From Dactylosporangium sp. AC04546 (GTDB lineage: Bacteria > Actinomycetota > Actinomycetes > Mycobacteriales > Micromonosporaceae), in the NCBI RefSeq assembly GCF_022095675.1, contig NZ_JAHYSG010000006.1:1-64000 (forward strand): a stretch of 64,000 nt of DNA. Direction: 5' to 3'. Positions 41,790 through 51,217 of the stretch are shown here, piece by piece. The translations under genes were made by a program, and so were the position numbers. Numbering within the stretch: the first letter of the stretch is position 1; each line of letters starts with the position of its first letter. Under the pieces are notes generated by a model, which saw only the letters and a list, made by a program, of their open reading frames with translations, searched no databases and was not told where the DNA came from.

Positions 41790-43685
41790 ATGACGGCGCA
41801 GGCCGCGCGGGTGACCGCGCAACGTGACGGCGACCTCGCGGCGGACGGCCTTTCAGTCGGCTACCGGTCGCGTGACGGGCTGACCCAGGTCCTCGCCGAT
41901 GTGTCGGTACGCCTGCGGCCCGGGCGGATCCTCGGCCTGGCCGGCGAGTCCGGATCCGGCAAGAGCACGCTCGCGCTGTCCCTGCTCGGCTACCGGGTCG
42001 CGGGCCAGGAGACGCTCGCCGGCCGGGTCGCGTTCGACGGCCACGACCTCGACCGCGCCTCGATCAAGGAGCTGCGCAAGGTCTGGGGCGCACGGCTGGC
42101 GTACCTGCCGCAGGACACCGCCACCTCGCTCAACCCGGCGCTGACCGTCCAGCGGCACTTCGTCGAGGTGCTGCGCCGCCACCGCGGCCTCGACACGGCG
42201 ACCGCCGTCCAGCGCAGCGTCGAGTGGCTCGGCCGGGTCGAGATCCCCGAGCCCGAGACCGCGCTGCGCAAGTACCCGCACCAGTTCAGCGGCGGCCAAC
42301 AGCAGCGCGTCGCGCTCGCGCTGGCGCTGGCGGTCGAGCCCGAGGTCCTCATCCTGGACGAGCCGACGACCGGCCTCGACGTCGTCACCCAGGCCCACGT
42401 CAACCGGCTGATCGTGGCGCTCGCCCGCGACGCCGGCATCGCGGCGCTCTACGTGAGCCACAACCTCGCGCTGCTCGCGACCGTCTGCGACGAGCTGGCC
42501 ATCATGTACGCCGGCCAGGTCGTCGAGCAGGGCGTCGCGGCCGAGGTGTACGCGGCGCCGCGGCACCCGTACACCGCCGCGCTGATCGGCGCGGTGCCGA
42601 CGATCGCCTCGGATCGGCCGCTGCACGGCATTCCCGGCATTCCCCGTCCGTCCGTGCCGGTGCACGTCTGCGGGTTCGCCGAGCGTTGCCACCTGCGCCA
42701 GGCGGCCTGCGACGTCGACGTCCCGCTGGTCATCCTCGCGGGCGACCGCGCCGCGCGGTGCGTCCGCCTCGACGACCTCCCGCCGTTCGACCCGGCCGCC
42801 GAACCGGCCCCCGCCACGGCGGCGGCACGGCCGGCGGAGGCACCAGCGGAGGTACCGGCGCCGGCGGCCGGGACGGCGGGCGATGCGATCCTCGCCGTCG
42901 ACGGGGTCGGCGTCGTCTTCGCCCGGCCCGGCTCGGGCGAGCCGTTCGTGGCCGTGGACGACGTCTCGGTGCGGGTGCCGGCGGGCCGCGCGCTGGGTAT
43001 CGCGGGGGAGAGCGGCAGCGGCAAGTCGACGCTGCTGCGGGCGATCGCCGGCCTGGTGCGGCCGTCGTCGGGCACGATCACCTATCGCGGTGCGGTGCTG
43101 CCCGGGCTGGCCGGTGAGCGTCCCGTCGCGCTGCGGCGGGCGATCCAGATCGTGTTCCAGAATCCCGACGCCACCCTCAACCCCCGGCACACCGTCTACC
43201 AGTCGCTCGAGCGGCCGCTCAAGCTGTTCCGGCCCGACATCGCCCGGCGCGACCGGCGCGACGCGGTCGCGGCGATGATGCGCCAGGTGCGCCTCTCGCC
43301 GGACCTGCTCGACCGGTTCCCGCGGCACCTGTCGGGCGGGCAGCGCCAGCGGATCGCGATCGGCCGGGCGCTGCTGGCCGAGCCGGAGGTCCTGCTCTGC
43401 GACGAGGTCACCTCGGCGCTCGACGTGTCGGTCCAGGCGTCGATCCTCGAGCTCCTCGTGGGCCTGCGGGCCGAGCGGGAGCTGACGGTGGTGTTCGTGA
43501 CCCACGACCTCGGCGTGCTGCGGGCGGTCGCGGACGAGGCGATCATTCTGCAGCACGGGGTCATCCGGGAGGCGGGGCCGACCACGCGGCTGCTCCGGGC
43601 GCCCGCGCATCCGTACACGATGGAGTTGATCGCGGCGGTACCGAACCCGGAGCGGGCCGCGGAGTTTCTTGGTGGAGGGTCCTGA
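41790..43685 (+). CDS. Fused double ATPase subunit, DppD-DppF type (transporter 1)
   Basis: A single chain of 631 residues with two ABC ATPases that are separate proteins in most systems. The first half has Walker A GESGSGKST, signature FSGGQQQR and Walker B VLILDEPTTG, followed by the oligopeptide-type C-terminal Cys region (HVCGFAERCHLRQAAC). An Ala/Pro linker leads to the second half with GESGSGKST, LSGGQRQR and VLLCDEVTSA. It supplies both motor domains to the two permeases. ATG 41790 follows CGGAAGG by 6 bases; ATG 41784 is also possible. The TnpB element ends immediately upstream. Confidence 0.93.
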   Translation: MTAQAARVTAQRDGDLAADGLSVGYRSRDGLTQVLADVSVRLRPGRILGLAGESGSGKSTLALSLLGYRVAGQETLAGRVAFDGHDLDRASIKELRKVWGARLAYLPQDTATSLNPALTVQRHFVEVLRRHRGLDTATAVQRSVEWLGRVEIPEPETALRKYPHQFSGGQQQRVALALALAVEPEVLILDEPTTGLDVVTQAHVNRLIVALARDAGIAALYVSHNLALLATVCDELAIMYAGQVVEQGVAAEVYAAPRHPYTAALIGAVPTIASDRPLHGIPGIPRPSVPVHVCGFAERCHLRQAACDVDVPLVILAGDRAARCVRLDDLPPFDPAAEPAPATAAARPAEAPAEVPAPAAGTAGDAILAVDGVGVVFARPGSGEPFVAVDDVSVRVPAGRALGIAGESGSGKSTLLRAIAGLVRPSSGTITYRGAVLPGLAGERPVALRRAIQIVFQNPDATLNPRHTVYQSLERPLKLFRPDIARRDRRDAVAAMMRQVRLSPDLLDRFPRHLSGGQRQRIAIGRALLAEPEVLLCDEVTSALDVSVQASILELLVGLRAERELTVVFVTHDLGVLRAVADEAIILQHGVIREAGPTTRLLRAPAHPYTMELIAAVPNPERAAEFLGGGS

Positions 43686-43687
43686 CT

Positions 43688-44812
43688 GTGCATCCCGCCG
43701 CTCGTTCCGAGTTCGCGCCGCTGCCCCGCACGTACCTCAACACCGCCGGGTACGGCCTGCCCGCCGCCGGCACCGTCGCCGCCCTGGAGGGCGCCCTCGC
43801 CGCGTGGCGCGACGGTTCGGCGGACTGGGTCAACGACTGGGACGTCAAGGCTGAGCGGTGCCGGGTCGCGGCCGGCCCGCTGCTCGGCGCACCGGCCGAC
43901 GAGATCGCGTTGCTGCCGGCCGTCTCGGTCGGCGCGGGCGTCGTCTTCGGCTCGCTGTCGCCGGGCGACGAGATCCTGACCGCCGAGGGCGAGTTCGCGT
44001 CGGTGCTGCTGCCCGCGCTCGTCGCGGCCGGCCATCGTGGTGTCAGCGTCCGCCAGGTGCCCTTCGACGCGCTCGCGGCCGAGGTCGGCCCGCGGACCAC
44101 GCTGGTGGCGACGAGCCACGTGCGCTCCAACGACGGCCGGGTGCAGGACCTCCCGTCGGTCGCCGCCGCGGCCCGCGCGGTCGGCGCCGCGGTGCTGGTC
44201 GACGCCACGCACGCGGCCGGCGTGCTGCCGGTCGACGCCGAGGCGCTCGGCCTCGACTACGTCCTCGTCGCGGCGTACAAGCACCTGCTCTGCCCGCGCG
44301 GCGTCGCGCTGATGCGGATCGCCCGGCAGCGGTGGGACAGCGTGCCGCCGGCCGTCGCGTCGTGGCGGTCTGCCGGCGACGCGTACGCGCACTACTACGG
44401 CCCGACCCTCGCCGACCTCGCCGGCACCGCGGCGCGGTACGACGTCTCGCTCGCCTGGCACGCCTGGGTCGGCGCGGTCGCGGCCCTGGAGTTCCTCGTG
44501 GGCGTGCCGGCGGCCGAGCGCCGGGACTGGTGCGTGAGCCTCGCCGACGAGACGGCCAAGCTGCTCGGGCTGTCACCGACCGGCTCGTCGGTGCTCGCGG
44601 TCCCGGTGGCGGACCGCGACGCGGCCGCCGCCGCGCTGCGTGCGGCCGACATCGTCACGTCGGTGCCGCCGCCGGCCGGCACCGGCACGGGTGCCCAGGT
44701 CCGCCTCTCGTTCCACCTCTACAACGACCTGTCGCAGGCCCGGCACGTCGCCGACGTGCTCGCCCCGTTCGTCCCGCAACACCCGCAGAGTTCCGGAGGT
44801 AGCGCCCAATGA
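43688..44812 (+). CDS. Class V aminotransferase / cysteine-desulfurase-fold PLP enzyme
   Basis: A 374-residue PLP enzyme. Landmarks are YLNTAGYGLPA at the N-terminus, VATSHVRSNDGRVQDLP, the PLP aspartate in VLVDATHAAGVLPVD, and the Schiff-base lysine in VAAYKHLLCPRG. The group includes kynureninase-like, isopenicillin N epimerase-like and desulfurase enzymes; no cysteine loop of a desulfurase is evident, so a transaminase, epimerase or lyase on an amino acid is more likely. GTG 43688 follows GGTGGAGG. Its stop overlaps the next start by 4 bases. Confidence 0.85.
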   Translation: MHPAARSEFAPLPRTYLNTAGYGLPAAGTVAALEGALAAWRDGSADWVNDWDVKAERCRVAAGPLLGAPADEIALLPAVSVGAGVVFGSLSPGDEILTAEGEFASVLLPALVAAGHRGVSVRQVPFDALAAEVGPRTTLVATSHVRSNDGRVQDLPSVAAAARAVGAAVLVDATHAAGVLPVDAEALGLDYVLVAAYKHLLCPRGVALMRIARQRWDSVPPAVASWRSAGDAYAHYYGPTLADLAGTAARYDVSLAWHAWVGAVAALEFLVGVPAAERRDWCVSLADETAKLLGLSPTGSSVLAVPVADRDAAAAALRAADIVTSVPPPAGTGTGAQVRLSFHLYNDLSQARHVADVLAPFVPQHPQSSGGSAQ

Positions 44813-45801
44813 GTTCGGTCGTGCAGGTGGAGTACGTCGGCGATCTCGTGCCGTACGACGACGAGGTGGCCGCGCTCGCCGAGGTCGGCGCCGAGCTGAC
44901 CGTGATCCGTGCCGCCGACGGCGATGCCCTGGTCGACGCGGCGCGCGACGCCGACGTGATCTGGCTCGAGTGGACACCGCACCTGACCCGCGACGTCCTG
45001 GCCCGGCTGCCGCGCCTCGGCCTCGCGATCCGCTGGGGTGTCGGCTACGACCAGTTCGACGTGGCGGCGGCGACGGAGCTCGGCATCGCGGTGGCCAACG
45101 CGCCGTCGTACTGCACCGAGGACGTCGCCGAGCACGCGCTCGCGCTCCTGCTCGCGCTCTCCCGCCAGGTCGTCTACCGCGACCGCCAGGGCCAGCAGGG
45201 ACTGTGGCGCCACGGGCCGGCACCGCACCGGCGCCTGGCCGGCAGCACGGTGGGCGTGATCGGACTGGGGCGGATCGGCGGCCGCGTGGCGCGGATCGCG
45301 TCCGCGTTCGGCGCGAACGTCCTCGGCTACGACCCGGTCGCGCCCGCGATCGACGCGCCCGTACGCCTCGTGGATCTCGAGGAGCTGCTGCGCGAGTCCG
45401 ACTTCGTCAGCGTCCACGTGCCGCTGACCGAGACCACCCGGTACCTGTTCGACACCGGCACGCTCGCACTGATGCAGCCGCACGCCGCCCTCGTCAACAC
45501 CAGCCGGGGTGGCATCATCCGGCAGGAGGCGCTGGTCGAGGCGCTCGACGCCGGCCGGCTCGGCGCCGCGGCGCTGGACGTGTTCGAGCAGGAGCCGCTG
45601 CCGGCCGACAACCCGCTGCGCGGCCGCGACAACGTCATCCTTACCCCGCACGAGGGGGCCAACTCGCCGCAGGCGGTGCGCGACCTGCGCCGCGAGGTGT
45701 GCGGCGCCACGATCGAATGGCTCCGCACCGGCTGGGCCGGGTCGATCGTCAACCCGCAGGTCCGCCCGCACGCGCGTGGCGTCGCGCAGGGGGCACGCTG
45801 A
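44809..45801 (+). CDS. D-2-hydroxyacid dehydrogenase (NAD-dependent)
   Basis: A 330-residue dehydrogenase of the D-isomer-specific family. The dinucleotide motif is GLGRIG (152-157) with D175 as the NAD-selecting acid, and the catalytic set is R233 (NTSRGG), E262 (FEQEP) and H281 (TPHEG). It reduces 2-oxoacids or oxidises D-2-hydroxyacids. It overlaps the PLP gene before it (ATGA) and the dehydrogenase after it (TGATG), so these three are made together. A 2-oxoacid from the PLP enzyme could be its substrate. Confidence 0.92.
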   Translation: MSSVVQVEYVGDLVPYDDEVAALAEVGAELTVIRAADGDALVDAARDADVIWLEWTPHLTRDVLARLPRLGLAIRWGVGYDQFDVAAATELGIAVANAPSYCTEDVAEHALALLLALSRQVVYRDRQGQQGLWRHGPAPHRRLAGSTVGVIGLGRIGGRVARIASAFGANVLGYDPVAPAIDAPVRLVDLEELLRESDFVSVHVPLTETTRYLFDTGTLALMQPHAALVNTSRGGIIRQEALVEALDAGRLGAAALDVFEQEPLPADNPLRGRDNVILTPHEGANSPQAVRDLRREVCGATIEWLRTGWAGSIVNPQVRPHARGVAQGAR

Positions 45802-46913
45802 TGGCGCGCCGGGTGCTCGCGCAGGGCGGCGAGATCATCCTCAAGGAGGTGCCGGACCCGACGCCCGGGCCCGGTGACGTGGTCGTCCGCCCGCGCTACT
45901 CGGTGATCAGCCCGGGCACCGAGCGGTCGATCGTCCGGGCCACCCGGACCAGCGTGGCCGAGGCCCATGAGTATCCCAACGCGGCGTTCGAGTGGCGCAC
46001 CATCCGCTCGGGCGCGGTGCGCGGGCAGACGCGGATGCCGCAGATGCCGCCGACCGACGCCGCGTCGCTCGGCTACAGCCTCGCCGGCACCGTCGTCGCG
46101 GTCGGCGACGACGTGCTCGACCTGCGGCCCGGCGACCGGGTCGCGTGCAGCGGCAGCCAGTGCGCGTACCACTGCGAGCTCGTCGCCGTACCGCGCAGCC
46201 TGACTGTTCCGGTGCCGGAGGCGGTCCCGCTGGAGGCGGCCGCGCACGTCACCCTCGGCGCGGTCTCCATCGAGGCCCTCCGCCGGACCGGGTGCCGCTT
46301 CGGCGAAACCGTCGCGGTCTTCGGCAGCGGCATGCTGGGCCTGCTCATCGCGCAGCTGGCGGCGTCGGCCGGCATCTACGTGGTCGCGCTGGACACCAAC
46401 ACCGAGCGGCTCGCGCTCGCGACCGCGCTGGGTGCCGTCGCGACGCTCTCCGACACCGGCGAGGAGGGGCTCGCGCGGGTACGGGCGCTGACCGGCGGGT
46501 TCGGCGTCGACGCGGTGATCGTGGCGGCCGCCGACCCCGGCAGTACCCTGGTCAACTTCGCGTTCGACCTGCTCCGTCCGGGCGGGCGCGTGGTGGCGCT
46601 CGGCGACTTCGGCATGGACCTCGACCGCAAGCGGTTCTTCGCCGCGCAGGCCACGTTCGTACCGTCGGTCGCCTACGGCCCCGGCCGCTACGACCCGGTG
46701 TACGAGGAGAACAACGTCGACCTGCCGGTCAACGCCGTCCGCTGGACCGAGAACCGCAACATGGGCCACTTCGTCCGCCTGCTCGCCGAGCAACGCATCG
46801 ACCTGGCCGTGATGAAGGCGGTACGCGTACCGTTCGCCGACGCGCCCTCGGCCTACCGCGCGCTGTTCACCGATGCCTCCCCGCTCACGGCAGTGCTCGA
46901 CTTCGGTGACTGA
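45801..46913 (+). CDS. Medium-chain dehydrogenase/reductase, zinc-alcohol-dehydrogenase-like
   Basis: A 370-residue MDR protein. The GroES-like front has VVRPRYSVISPGTERSIV, and LGYSLAGTVVAVGDDV with GDRVACSG. The Rossmann part has VAVFGSGMLGLLIAQLAASA and an acidic residue in VVALDTNTERL, suggesting NAD. The cluster of four structural-zinc cysteines is absent, as in bi-domain oxidoreductase-type members often found with catabolic or sugar genes. ATG 45801 overlaps the previous TGA. It probably oxidises an alcohol or hydroxyl intermediate. Confidence 0.85.
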   Translation: MARRVLAQGGEIILKEVPDPTPGPGDVVVRPRYSVISPGTERSIVRATRTSVAEAHEYPNAAFEWRTIRSGAVRGQTRMPQMPPTDAASLGYSLAGTVVAVGDDVLDLRPGDRVACSGSQCAYHCELVAVPRSLTVPVPEAVPLEAAAHVTLGAVSIEALRRTGCRFGETVAVFGSGMLGLLIAQLAASAGIYVVALDTNTERLALATALGAVATLSDTGEEGLARVRALTGGFGVDAVIVAAADPGSTLVNFAFDLLRPGGRVVALGDFGMDLDRKRFFAAQATFVPSVAYGPGRYDPVYEENNVDLPVNAVRWTENRNMGHFVRLLAEQRIDLAVMKAVRVPFADAPSAYRALFTDASPLTAVLDFGD

Positions 46914-48786
46914 CGTGCGGGGCGTCGACCTGCGCTGGCTGGACGACCCGCGGCTGTCGCCGGCCGGCGACCGGGTGGCGTACGTCGAACGCGCGCTCGA
47001 CCACGCCGGCGACGCCGTCGCGTCCCGGGTCGGCGTCGTGCCGGCCGGCGGCGGGCCGACGGCCTGGTTCGGCGAGGGCGTCGCGCCGCGCTGGTCGCCC
47101 GACGGCCGCCGGCTGGCGGTGTGCCGCGGCGCCGCGCTGTGGCTGGTCGACACGGCGACCGGCGCGGCGCAGCGGCTGGCGAGCGCCGACGGGGGACAGG
47201 TGACGGAGCCGGCCTGGTCACCGGACGGCACGCGGCTGGCGTTCACCCACGTCGTGCTGGCCGAGTCGCCGGACGGATCCCGGGTCGACGGCCTGCCCGG
47301 CCTGTACCGCCGCCACCGGCGCATCCGGGTCGTCGACGACCGGGGTCGTCCGCTGTGGACGGTCACCGACGACGCCTACGGTCCACAGTGGTCACCGGAC
47401 GGTGCGCGGCTGGGCTTCCTCACCGCCCGGTTCGGCGCGTGGCCCGACCTGTGTCATGTCGACGCCGCCGCCGGTCCGGGCCTGCTCGCCCGGGTCACCG
47501 ACGGTGCGGGTCCGGTCCGCGGCTTCGCGTGGAGCCCCGACGGGAGCCGGCTGGCCTACCTGGGCCACCGGCACGGCGCCGCCGGCGACGTCAACCTGCG
47601 CCTCTGGCTGACCGACCGTGCCGGGCACGCCCCGGCCGACCTGACCGCCGCGTGGGTGCACGGCCTCGGCAATCCGGTGCGCGGCGACGACCCCCGGGGC
47701 ACCGGCGAGGCGCCCGTCGTCTGGTCGGCGGCGACCGGCCGGATCTATGCCGAGGTCGCGGTCGGCGGGCGCGGTCCGCTCGCCTGGTTCGACCCGGCGT
47801 CGGGCACCGGCGGTCTCGCCTTCGACGGCGACCACGCCTGCCTGGCCCCCACCGCCGGTGGGGGCCGGGTCGCGTTCGTGCGCAGCGACGCGGCCAACCC
47901 GGGCGACGTCCATGTCGCCGACGAGGCGTCGGGCCGCTCGCGCGCGGTGACCGACGCCAACCCCGACGCAGTGCGTCGCGCCCTCCCGATGGCGCCGCTG
48001 TCCGTGCGGGCCGGAGACGGCGTCGCGATCGACGCCTGGCTGACCGCGGCGCCCGGCGACGCGACCCGGCCGCTGCTGGTCAATGTGCACGGCGGCCCGC
48101 ATGGCGCGGTCGGCTGGCGGTACACCGCCGAGGTCCAGCGGCTGGCCGCGCGCGGATACGCGGTGCTGACCCTCAACCCCCGCGGCAGCCAGGGCTACGG
48201 CGAGGCGTTCGCCACCGCCATCCGCGGTGACTGGGGCGGCACCGACTGGTCGGACGTGTGCGCGGCGGCCGACGCGGCGACCGCGCTGCCCACCGTGGAC
48301 CCGCAGCGCACGGCGATCTGGGGGGTCAGCTACGGCGGGTTCATGACCCAGTGGGCGCTCGCGCACAGTACCCGGTTCGCGGCCGCGGTCAGCGAGAACG
48401 GCATCAGCGACTTCGTCGCGGCCTGGGGGACGGGCGCCGGTGCGCCGGCGTTCTGGGACCTGCCGATGGGCGGCAGGCCCTGGACGTCGTCGCGGTTCGT
48501 GGACCGGTCGCCGCTCGTGCACGCCGACCGCATCGCCACGCCGCTGCTGCTCGTCCACGCCGAGGACGACCAGGTGTGCCCGGTGGCGCAGAGCGAGCAG
48601 ATGCACGCGGCACTGCGGACCCTCGGCCGGGACGTCGAACTCGTCCGCATCCCGGGCGAGGGACACCTGATGAACCTGCACGGCCGCCCGTCGAGCCGGG
48701 CCCGCCGGGCCGTGGCCGTCGACCGTTTCCTCGACCGCCACCTGTGCCCGGACCCGCGGGTGACGGGCACAGGCCCCGCCTCGTAG
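46906..48786 (+). CDS. S9-family serine peptidase (acylaminoacyl/oligopeptidase type)
   Basis: About 626 residues. An N-terminal beta-propeller has repeats such as PRWSPDGRRLAVCRG and PAWSPDGTRLAFTHV. The C-terminal alpha/beta-hydrolase domain has S475 (GVSYGGF), D555 (EDDQVCP) and H587 (GEGHLM). No signal peptide is seen, so it acts in the cytoplasm on short imported peptides or N-blocked amino acids. GTG 46906 overlaps the previous gene by 8 bases; GTG 46915 is an alternative. It is the last gene of the forward operon, 27 bases from the convergent FAH-type gene. Confidence 0.9.
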   Translation: MTDVRGVDLRWLDDPRLSPAGDRVAYVERALDHAGDAVASRVGVVPAGGGPTAWFGEGVAPRWSPDGRRLAVCRGAALWLVDTATGAAQRLASADGGQVTEPAWSPDGTRLAFTHVVLAESPDGSRVDGLPGLYRRHRRIRVVDDRGRPLWTVTDDAYGPQWSPDGARLGFLTARFGAWPDLCHVDAAAGPGLLARVTDGAGPVRGFAWSPDGSRLAYLGHRHGAAGDVNLRLWLTDRAGHAPADLTAAWVHGLGNPVRGDDPRGTGEAPVVWSAATGRIYAEVAVGGRGPLAWFDPASGTGGLAFDGDHACLAPTAGGGRVAFVRSDAANPGDVHVADEASGRSRAVTDANPDAVRRALPMAPLSVRAGDGVAIDAWLTAAPGDATRPLLVNVHGGPHGAVGWRYTAEVQRLAARGYAVLTLNPRGSQGYGEAFATAIRGDWGGTDWSDVCAAADAATALPTVDPQRTAIWGVSYGGFMTQWALAHSTRFAAAVSENGISDFVAAWGTGAGAPAFWDLPMGGRPWTSSRFVDRSPLVHADRIATPLLLVHAEDDQVCPVAQSEQMHAALRTLGRDVELVRIPGEGHLMNLHGRPSSRARRAVAVDRFLDRHLCPDPRVTGTGPAS

Positions 48787-48813
48787 GTGGGTTCGGGGGT
48801 GCCGAGGGGCCGT

Positions 48814-49671
48814 CTAGATGGCGGCGTGCGCCGAGTCCACGCACCGCTGGCGAATCGCGCCGATCCGCTCGATCGTGCTGACCACCTCGTCGCCCGGGCG
48901 CAGGTACACCGGTGGCGTCCGTCCCGAGCCGACGCCGTCGGGCGTGCCGGTGAAGATGAGGTCGCCGGGAAGCAGCGTGCACACCGCCGACAGGCGCGAC
49001 ACGATGCCGGGCACCGAGACGATCATGTCGCGGGTACGGCCGGACTGCATCATCTCGCCGTTGACCATGCACTCAAGGGCGAGGTCGTCGACATTGTCGA
49101 ACTCGTCGAGCGTGACGAGCCACGGGCCGGTCGGGCCGAAGCCGGGGAACGACTTGCCGAGGCTGAACTGCGGCGACTGCCCGAGTGTCTGCACCCGCCG
49201 CTCGGAGTAGTCCTGTCCGACCGTGAGCCCCGCGATGTGGCGCCACGCGTCGTCGGCGGAGACGCGTGTCGCCCGCGTTCCGACCACCGCGACGAGCTCG
49301 ACCTCCCAGTCGACCGTGTCGCCGGGGATCGGCAGGTCGCCGTGTGGGCCCGTGATGCACGTCGGGAATTTGGTGAACGTGATCGGGACCTCGGGGATCT
49401 CGTAGCCCGCCTCGAGCGCGTGCGCGCCGTAGTTGAGGCCGATCGCGAAGACCTGCGCCGGTCGCGGCGACGGGGCCCCCAGCGTGGCCTCGTCGATGGG
49501 TGTGACGTCGGCGGTGTCGTCGAGCGAGCCGGCCCATGCCCGGAACTCGGCCCAGCGGGGGTACACCGCGGCCGGGTCGGCCAGGAACCGCCCTCCGCTC
49601 GCCCGCTCGACGTCGATGCCGCCGTCCTCCGTGACGATGGTCAGCCGGCCGTCGACGTTCGCGATCCGCAT
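48814..49671 (-). CDS. Fumarylacetoacetate hydrolase (FAH)-family protein
   Basis: A 285-residue enzyme. The catalytic domain opens VFAIGLNYGAHALEAGYEIP and keeps the divalent metal set: glutamates in DWEVELVAVVG and aspartate in TVGQDYSERR. It ends with the GDLIFTGTPDGVGSGR block typical of the family. Members hydrolyse or decarboxylate 2,4-dioxoacids or oxaloacetate-like compounds or hydrate dienoates. ATG 49671 follows AAGGAG by 6 bases; a start 18 bases upstream has no such site. It is transcribed alone, divergently from the M20 gene, under a TTGACT promoter. Confidence 0.92.
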   Translation of the reverse strand: MRIANVDGRLTIVTEDGGIDVERASGGRFLADPAAVYPRWAEFRAWAGSLDDTADVTPIDEATLGAPSPRPAQVFAIGLNYGAHALEAGYEIPEVPITFTKFPTCITGPHGDLPIPGDTVDWEVELVAVVGTRATRVSADDAWRHIAGLTVGQDYSERRVQTLGQSPQFSLGKSFPGFGPTGPWLVTLDEFDNVDDLALECMVNGEMMQSGRTRDMIVSVPGIVSRLSAVCTLLPGDLIFTGTPDGVGSGRTPPVYLRPGDEVVSTIERIGAIRQRCVDSAHAAI

Positions 49672-49716
49672 GTGCCGCTCCTTGCTCACCGAGGGGCCGG
49701 CCGCCCGGCCCGCTAC

Positions 49717-49745
49717 AGCATCACGCCGAGTGTTCGACTAGTCAA
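49717..49745 (-). promoter_or_regulatory. Promoter TTGACT-N17-GATGCT for the FAH-type gene
   Basis: Read on the minus strand, TTGACT (49745-49740) is followed after 17 bases by GATGCT (49722-49717). The TTTTCGAAAA palindrome lies 4 bases upstream of the -35, the same distance as at the 35721 promoter. Confidence 0.5.
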
Positions 49746-49749
49746 TAGA

Positions 49750-49759
49750 TTTTCGAAAA
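49750..49759. promoter_or_regulatory. TTTTCGAAAA palindrome, shared operator candidate
   Basis: A perfect 10-base palindrome between two divergent promoters, 4 bases from one -35 and 15 bases from the other. Near-copies lie upstream of 35801 and 63470. An AT-rich palindrome of this kind is unexpected by chance in such GC-rich DNA. The binding protein is probably the GntR-type regulator at 34634-35347, but that is an inference. Confidence 0.6.
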
Positions 49760-49774
49760 CGTGCCCGCTCTTCC

Positions 49775-49804
49775 TTGAGTCGACACAAGAACGAAAGCTA
49801 GTCT
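49775..49804 (+). promoter_or_regulatory. Promoter TTGAGT-N18-TAGTCT for the M20 operon
   Basis: TTGAGT (49775-49780) and TAGTCT (49799-49804) give a plausible promoter with a start near 49811, upstream of ATG 49868. The palindrome ends 15 bases before the -35, about one helical turn further than at the divergent promoter. Confidence 0.5.
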
Positions 49805-49867
49805 GTGGCTCGAACAGGCTCGGGCATTGACCCGATCGGCGCACGGACTCCACCTGAGAGGCAACCG

Positions 49868-51217
49868 ATGGTGACCGAATCCCCGCAGGAGGCCGCCGGC
49901 CGGGCCCGCGCGGTCCTCAACGACCTCGACCTGGTCCTGCCGGCCGTCGACGAGCTCTACCGCGACCTACATGCCAACCCCGAGCTGTCCGGTGCCGAGG
50001 CGCGCACGGCCGGCGTCATCGCCGAGCGGTACGCCGCCGCCGGCCTCGCGGTGACCCCGGGCGTCGGCGGTCACGGCGTCGTCGGTGTGCTCGCCAACGG
50101 GGCCGGGCCGGTGGTGGCCGTCCGCGCCGACTTCGACGCGCTGCCGATCGCCGAGGACACCGGCCTGCCGTACGCGAGCACCGCCGTCGCCACCCGCGCC
50201 GACGGCACCACCGTGCCGGTCATGCACGCCTGCGGTCACGACCTGCACACCGCGAGCCTGGTCGGGGCCGCACAGCTCCTCGGTGCGCGCCGCGAGCTGT
50301 GGTCGGGCACGCTCGTGCTCATCGCCCAGCCGGCCGAGGAGTCGATGCAGGGCGCCAAGGCGATGCTCGCCGACGGCCTGTTCCGCGGGGACGGCCGCTT
50401 TCCACGCCCGGACGTCGTGCTCGCCCAGCACTGCGCCATCACGCGCGCCGGGATGGTGCACCACCGGCCCGGGCTCGCCTACTCGGCGTGCCGCAACTTC
50501 CGGATCACCATCCGCGGCAGCGGCGCGCACGGCGCGGCCCCGCACTGGTCGGTCGACCCGATCGTGCTCGCCGCCCAGACCATCGTCATGCTGCAGACGG
50601 TCGTCTCGCGCGAGGTCGACCCCGACGAGATGACCGTGCTGACCGTGGGCTCCGTCCACGCCGGGACCCGGCCCAACATCATTCCGGCCGAGGCGGTGCT
50701 CGAGGTCACCCTGCGCGGGACGTCCGAGGCGGTGATGGACCAGCTGCAGGCCGCGATGGAACGGATCGTGCGCGGCGTCGCCGAGGCCGGCCGGGCGCCC
50801 CGGCCACCCGACATCGAGCTGCTCGAGCAGACCCTCCCGGTCCGCAACGACGCCGACGTCACCGCCCGGGTACGGGCCGTGCACGCCGACCTCTTCCCGG
50901 CCGACGACATGGTCGACCTGCCGTGGCCCAACAAGGGCAGCGAAGACTTCGCCTACTATGGCGAGCCCGGCGACGGGCGCTACTACGCCGGCCCGGCGAT
51001 CCCGGTGTCGATGTGGTTCTACGGCAGCACCGCGGCCCAACTCTGGGACGCGGCGAGCGGCGACCTGCGCGAGCGCATCGCCCGGATGCCCGGCCAGCAC
51101 ACGCCCTACTACGCCCCGGACCGGCGGCCTACGCTGCGCCGCGGCGTCGAGACCCTCGTCGGGGCCGCCCTCGCGTTCCTGCCCGCACCGGTACCGGCCC
51201 AGGGGGATCCGGCATGA
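49868..51217 (+). CDS. M20-family amidohydrolase (hippurate/N-acyl-amino-acid hydrolase type)
   Basis: A 449-residue metalloamidase. It shows RDLHANPELSGAEART, AVRADFDALPIAEDTG, the metal cysteine region MHACGHDLHTAS, IAQPAEESMQGAKAMLADG, and the dimerisation domain (RGSGAHGAAPHWSVDPI). These fit the subfamily that removes acyl groups from amino acids, including hippurate and IAA conjugates, rather than true peptidases. ATG 49868 is preferred with GAGAGG before it; GTG 49805 is in frame but lies at the predicted transcript start. The stop overlaps the next ATG (ATGA). Confidence 0.9.
   Translation: MVTESPQEAAGRARAVLNDLDLVLPAVDELYRDLHANPELSGAEARTAGVIAERYAAAGLAVTPGVGGHGVVGVLANGAGPVVAVRADFDALPIAEDTGLPYASTAVATRADGTTVPVMHACGHDLHTASLVGAAQLLGARRELWSGTLVLIAQPAEESMQGAKAMLADGLFRGDGRFPRPDVVLAQHCAITRAGMVHHRPGLAYSACRNFRITIRGSGAHGAAPHWSVDPIVLAAQTIVMLQTVVSREVDPDEMTVLTVGSVHAGTRPNIIPAEAVLEVTLRGTSEAVMDQLQAAMERIVRGVAEAGRAPRPPDIELLEQTLPVRNDADVTARVRAVHADLFPADDMVDLPWPNKGSEDFAYYGEPGDGRYYAGPAIPVSMWFYGSTAAQLWDAASGDLRERIARMPGQHTPYYAPDRRPTLRRGVETLVGAALAFLPAPVPAQGDPA

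Noticed and set aside
41853..43610. 585-codon minus-strand open frame across the fused ATPase gene
   Set aside because: Low-complexity Arg/Asp/Gly composition without domains; the plus strand contains two full ABC ATPases.
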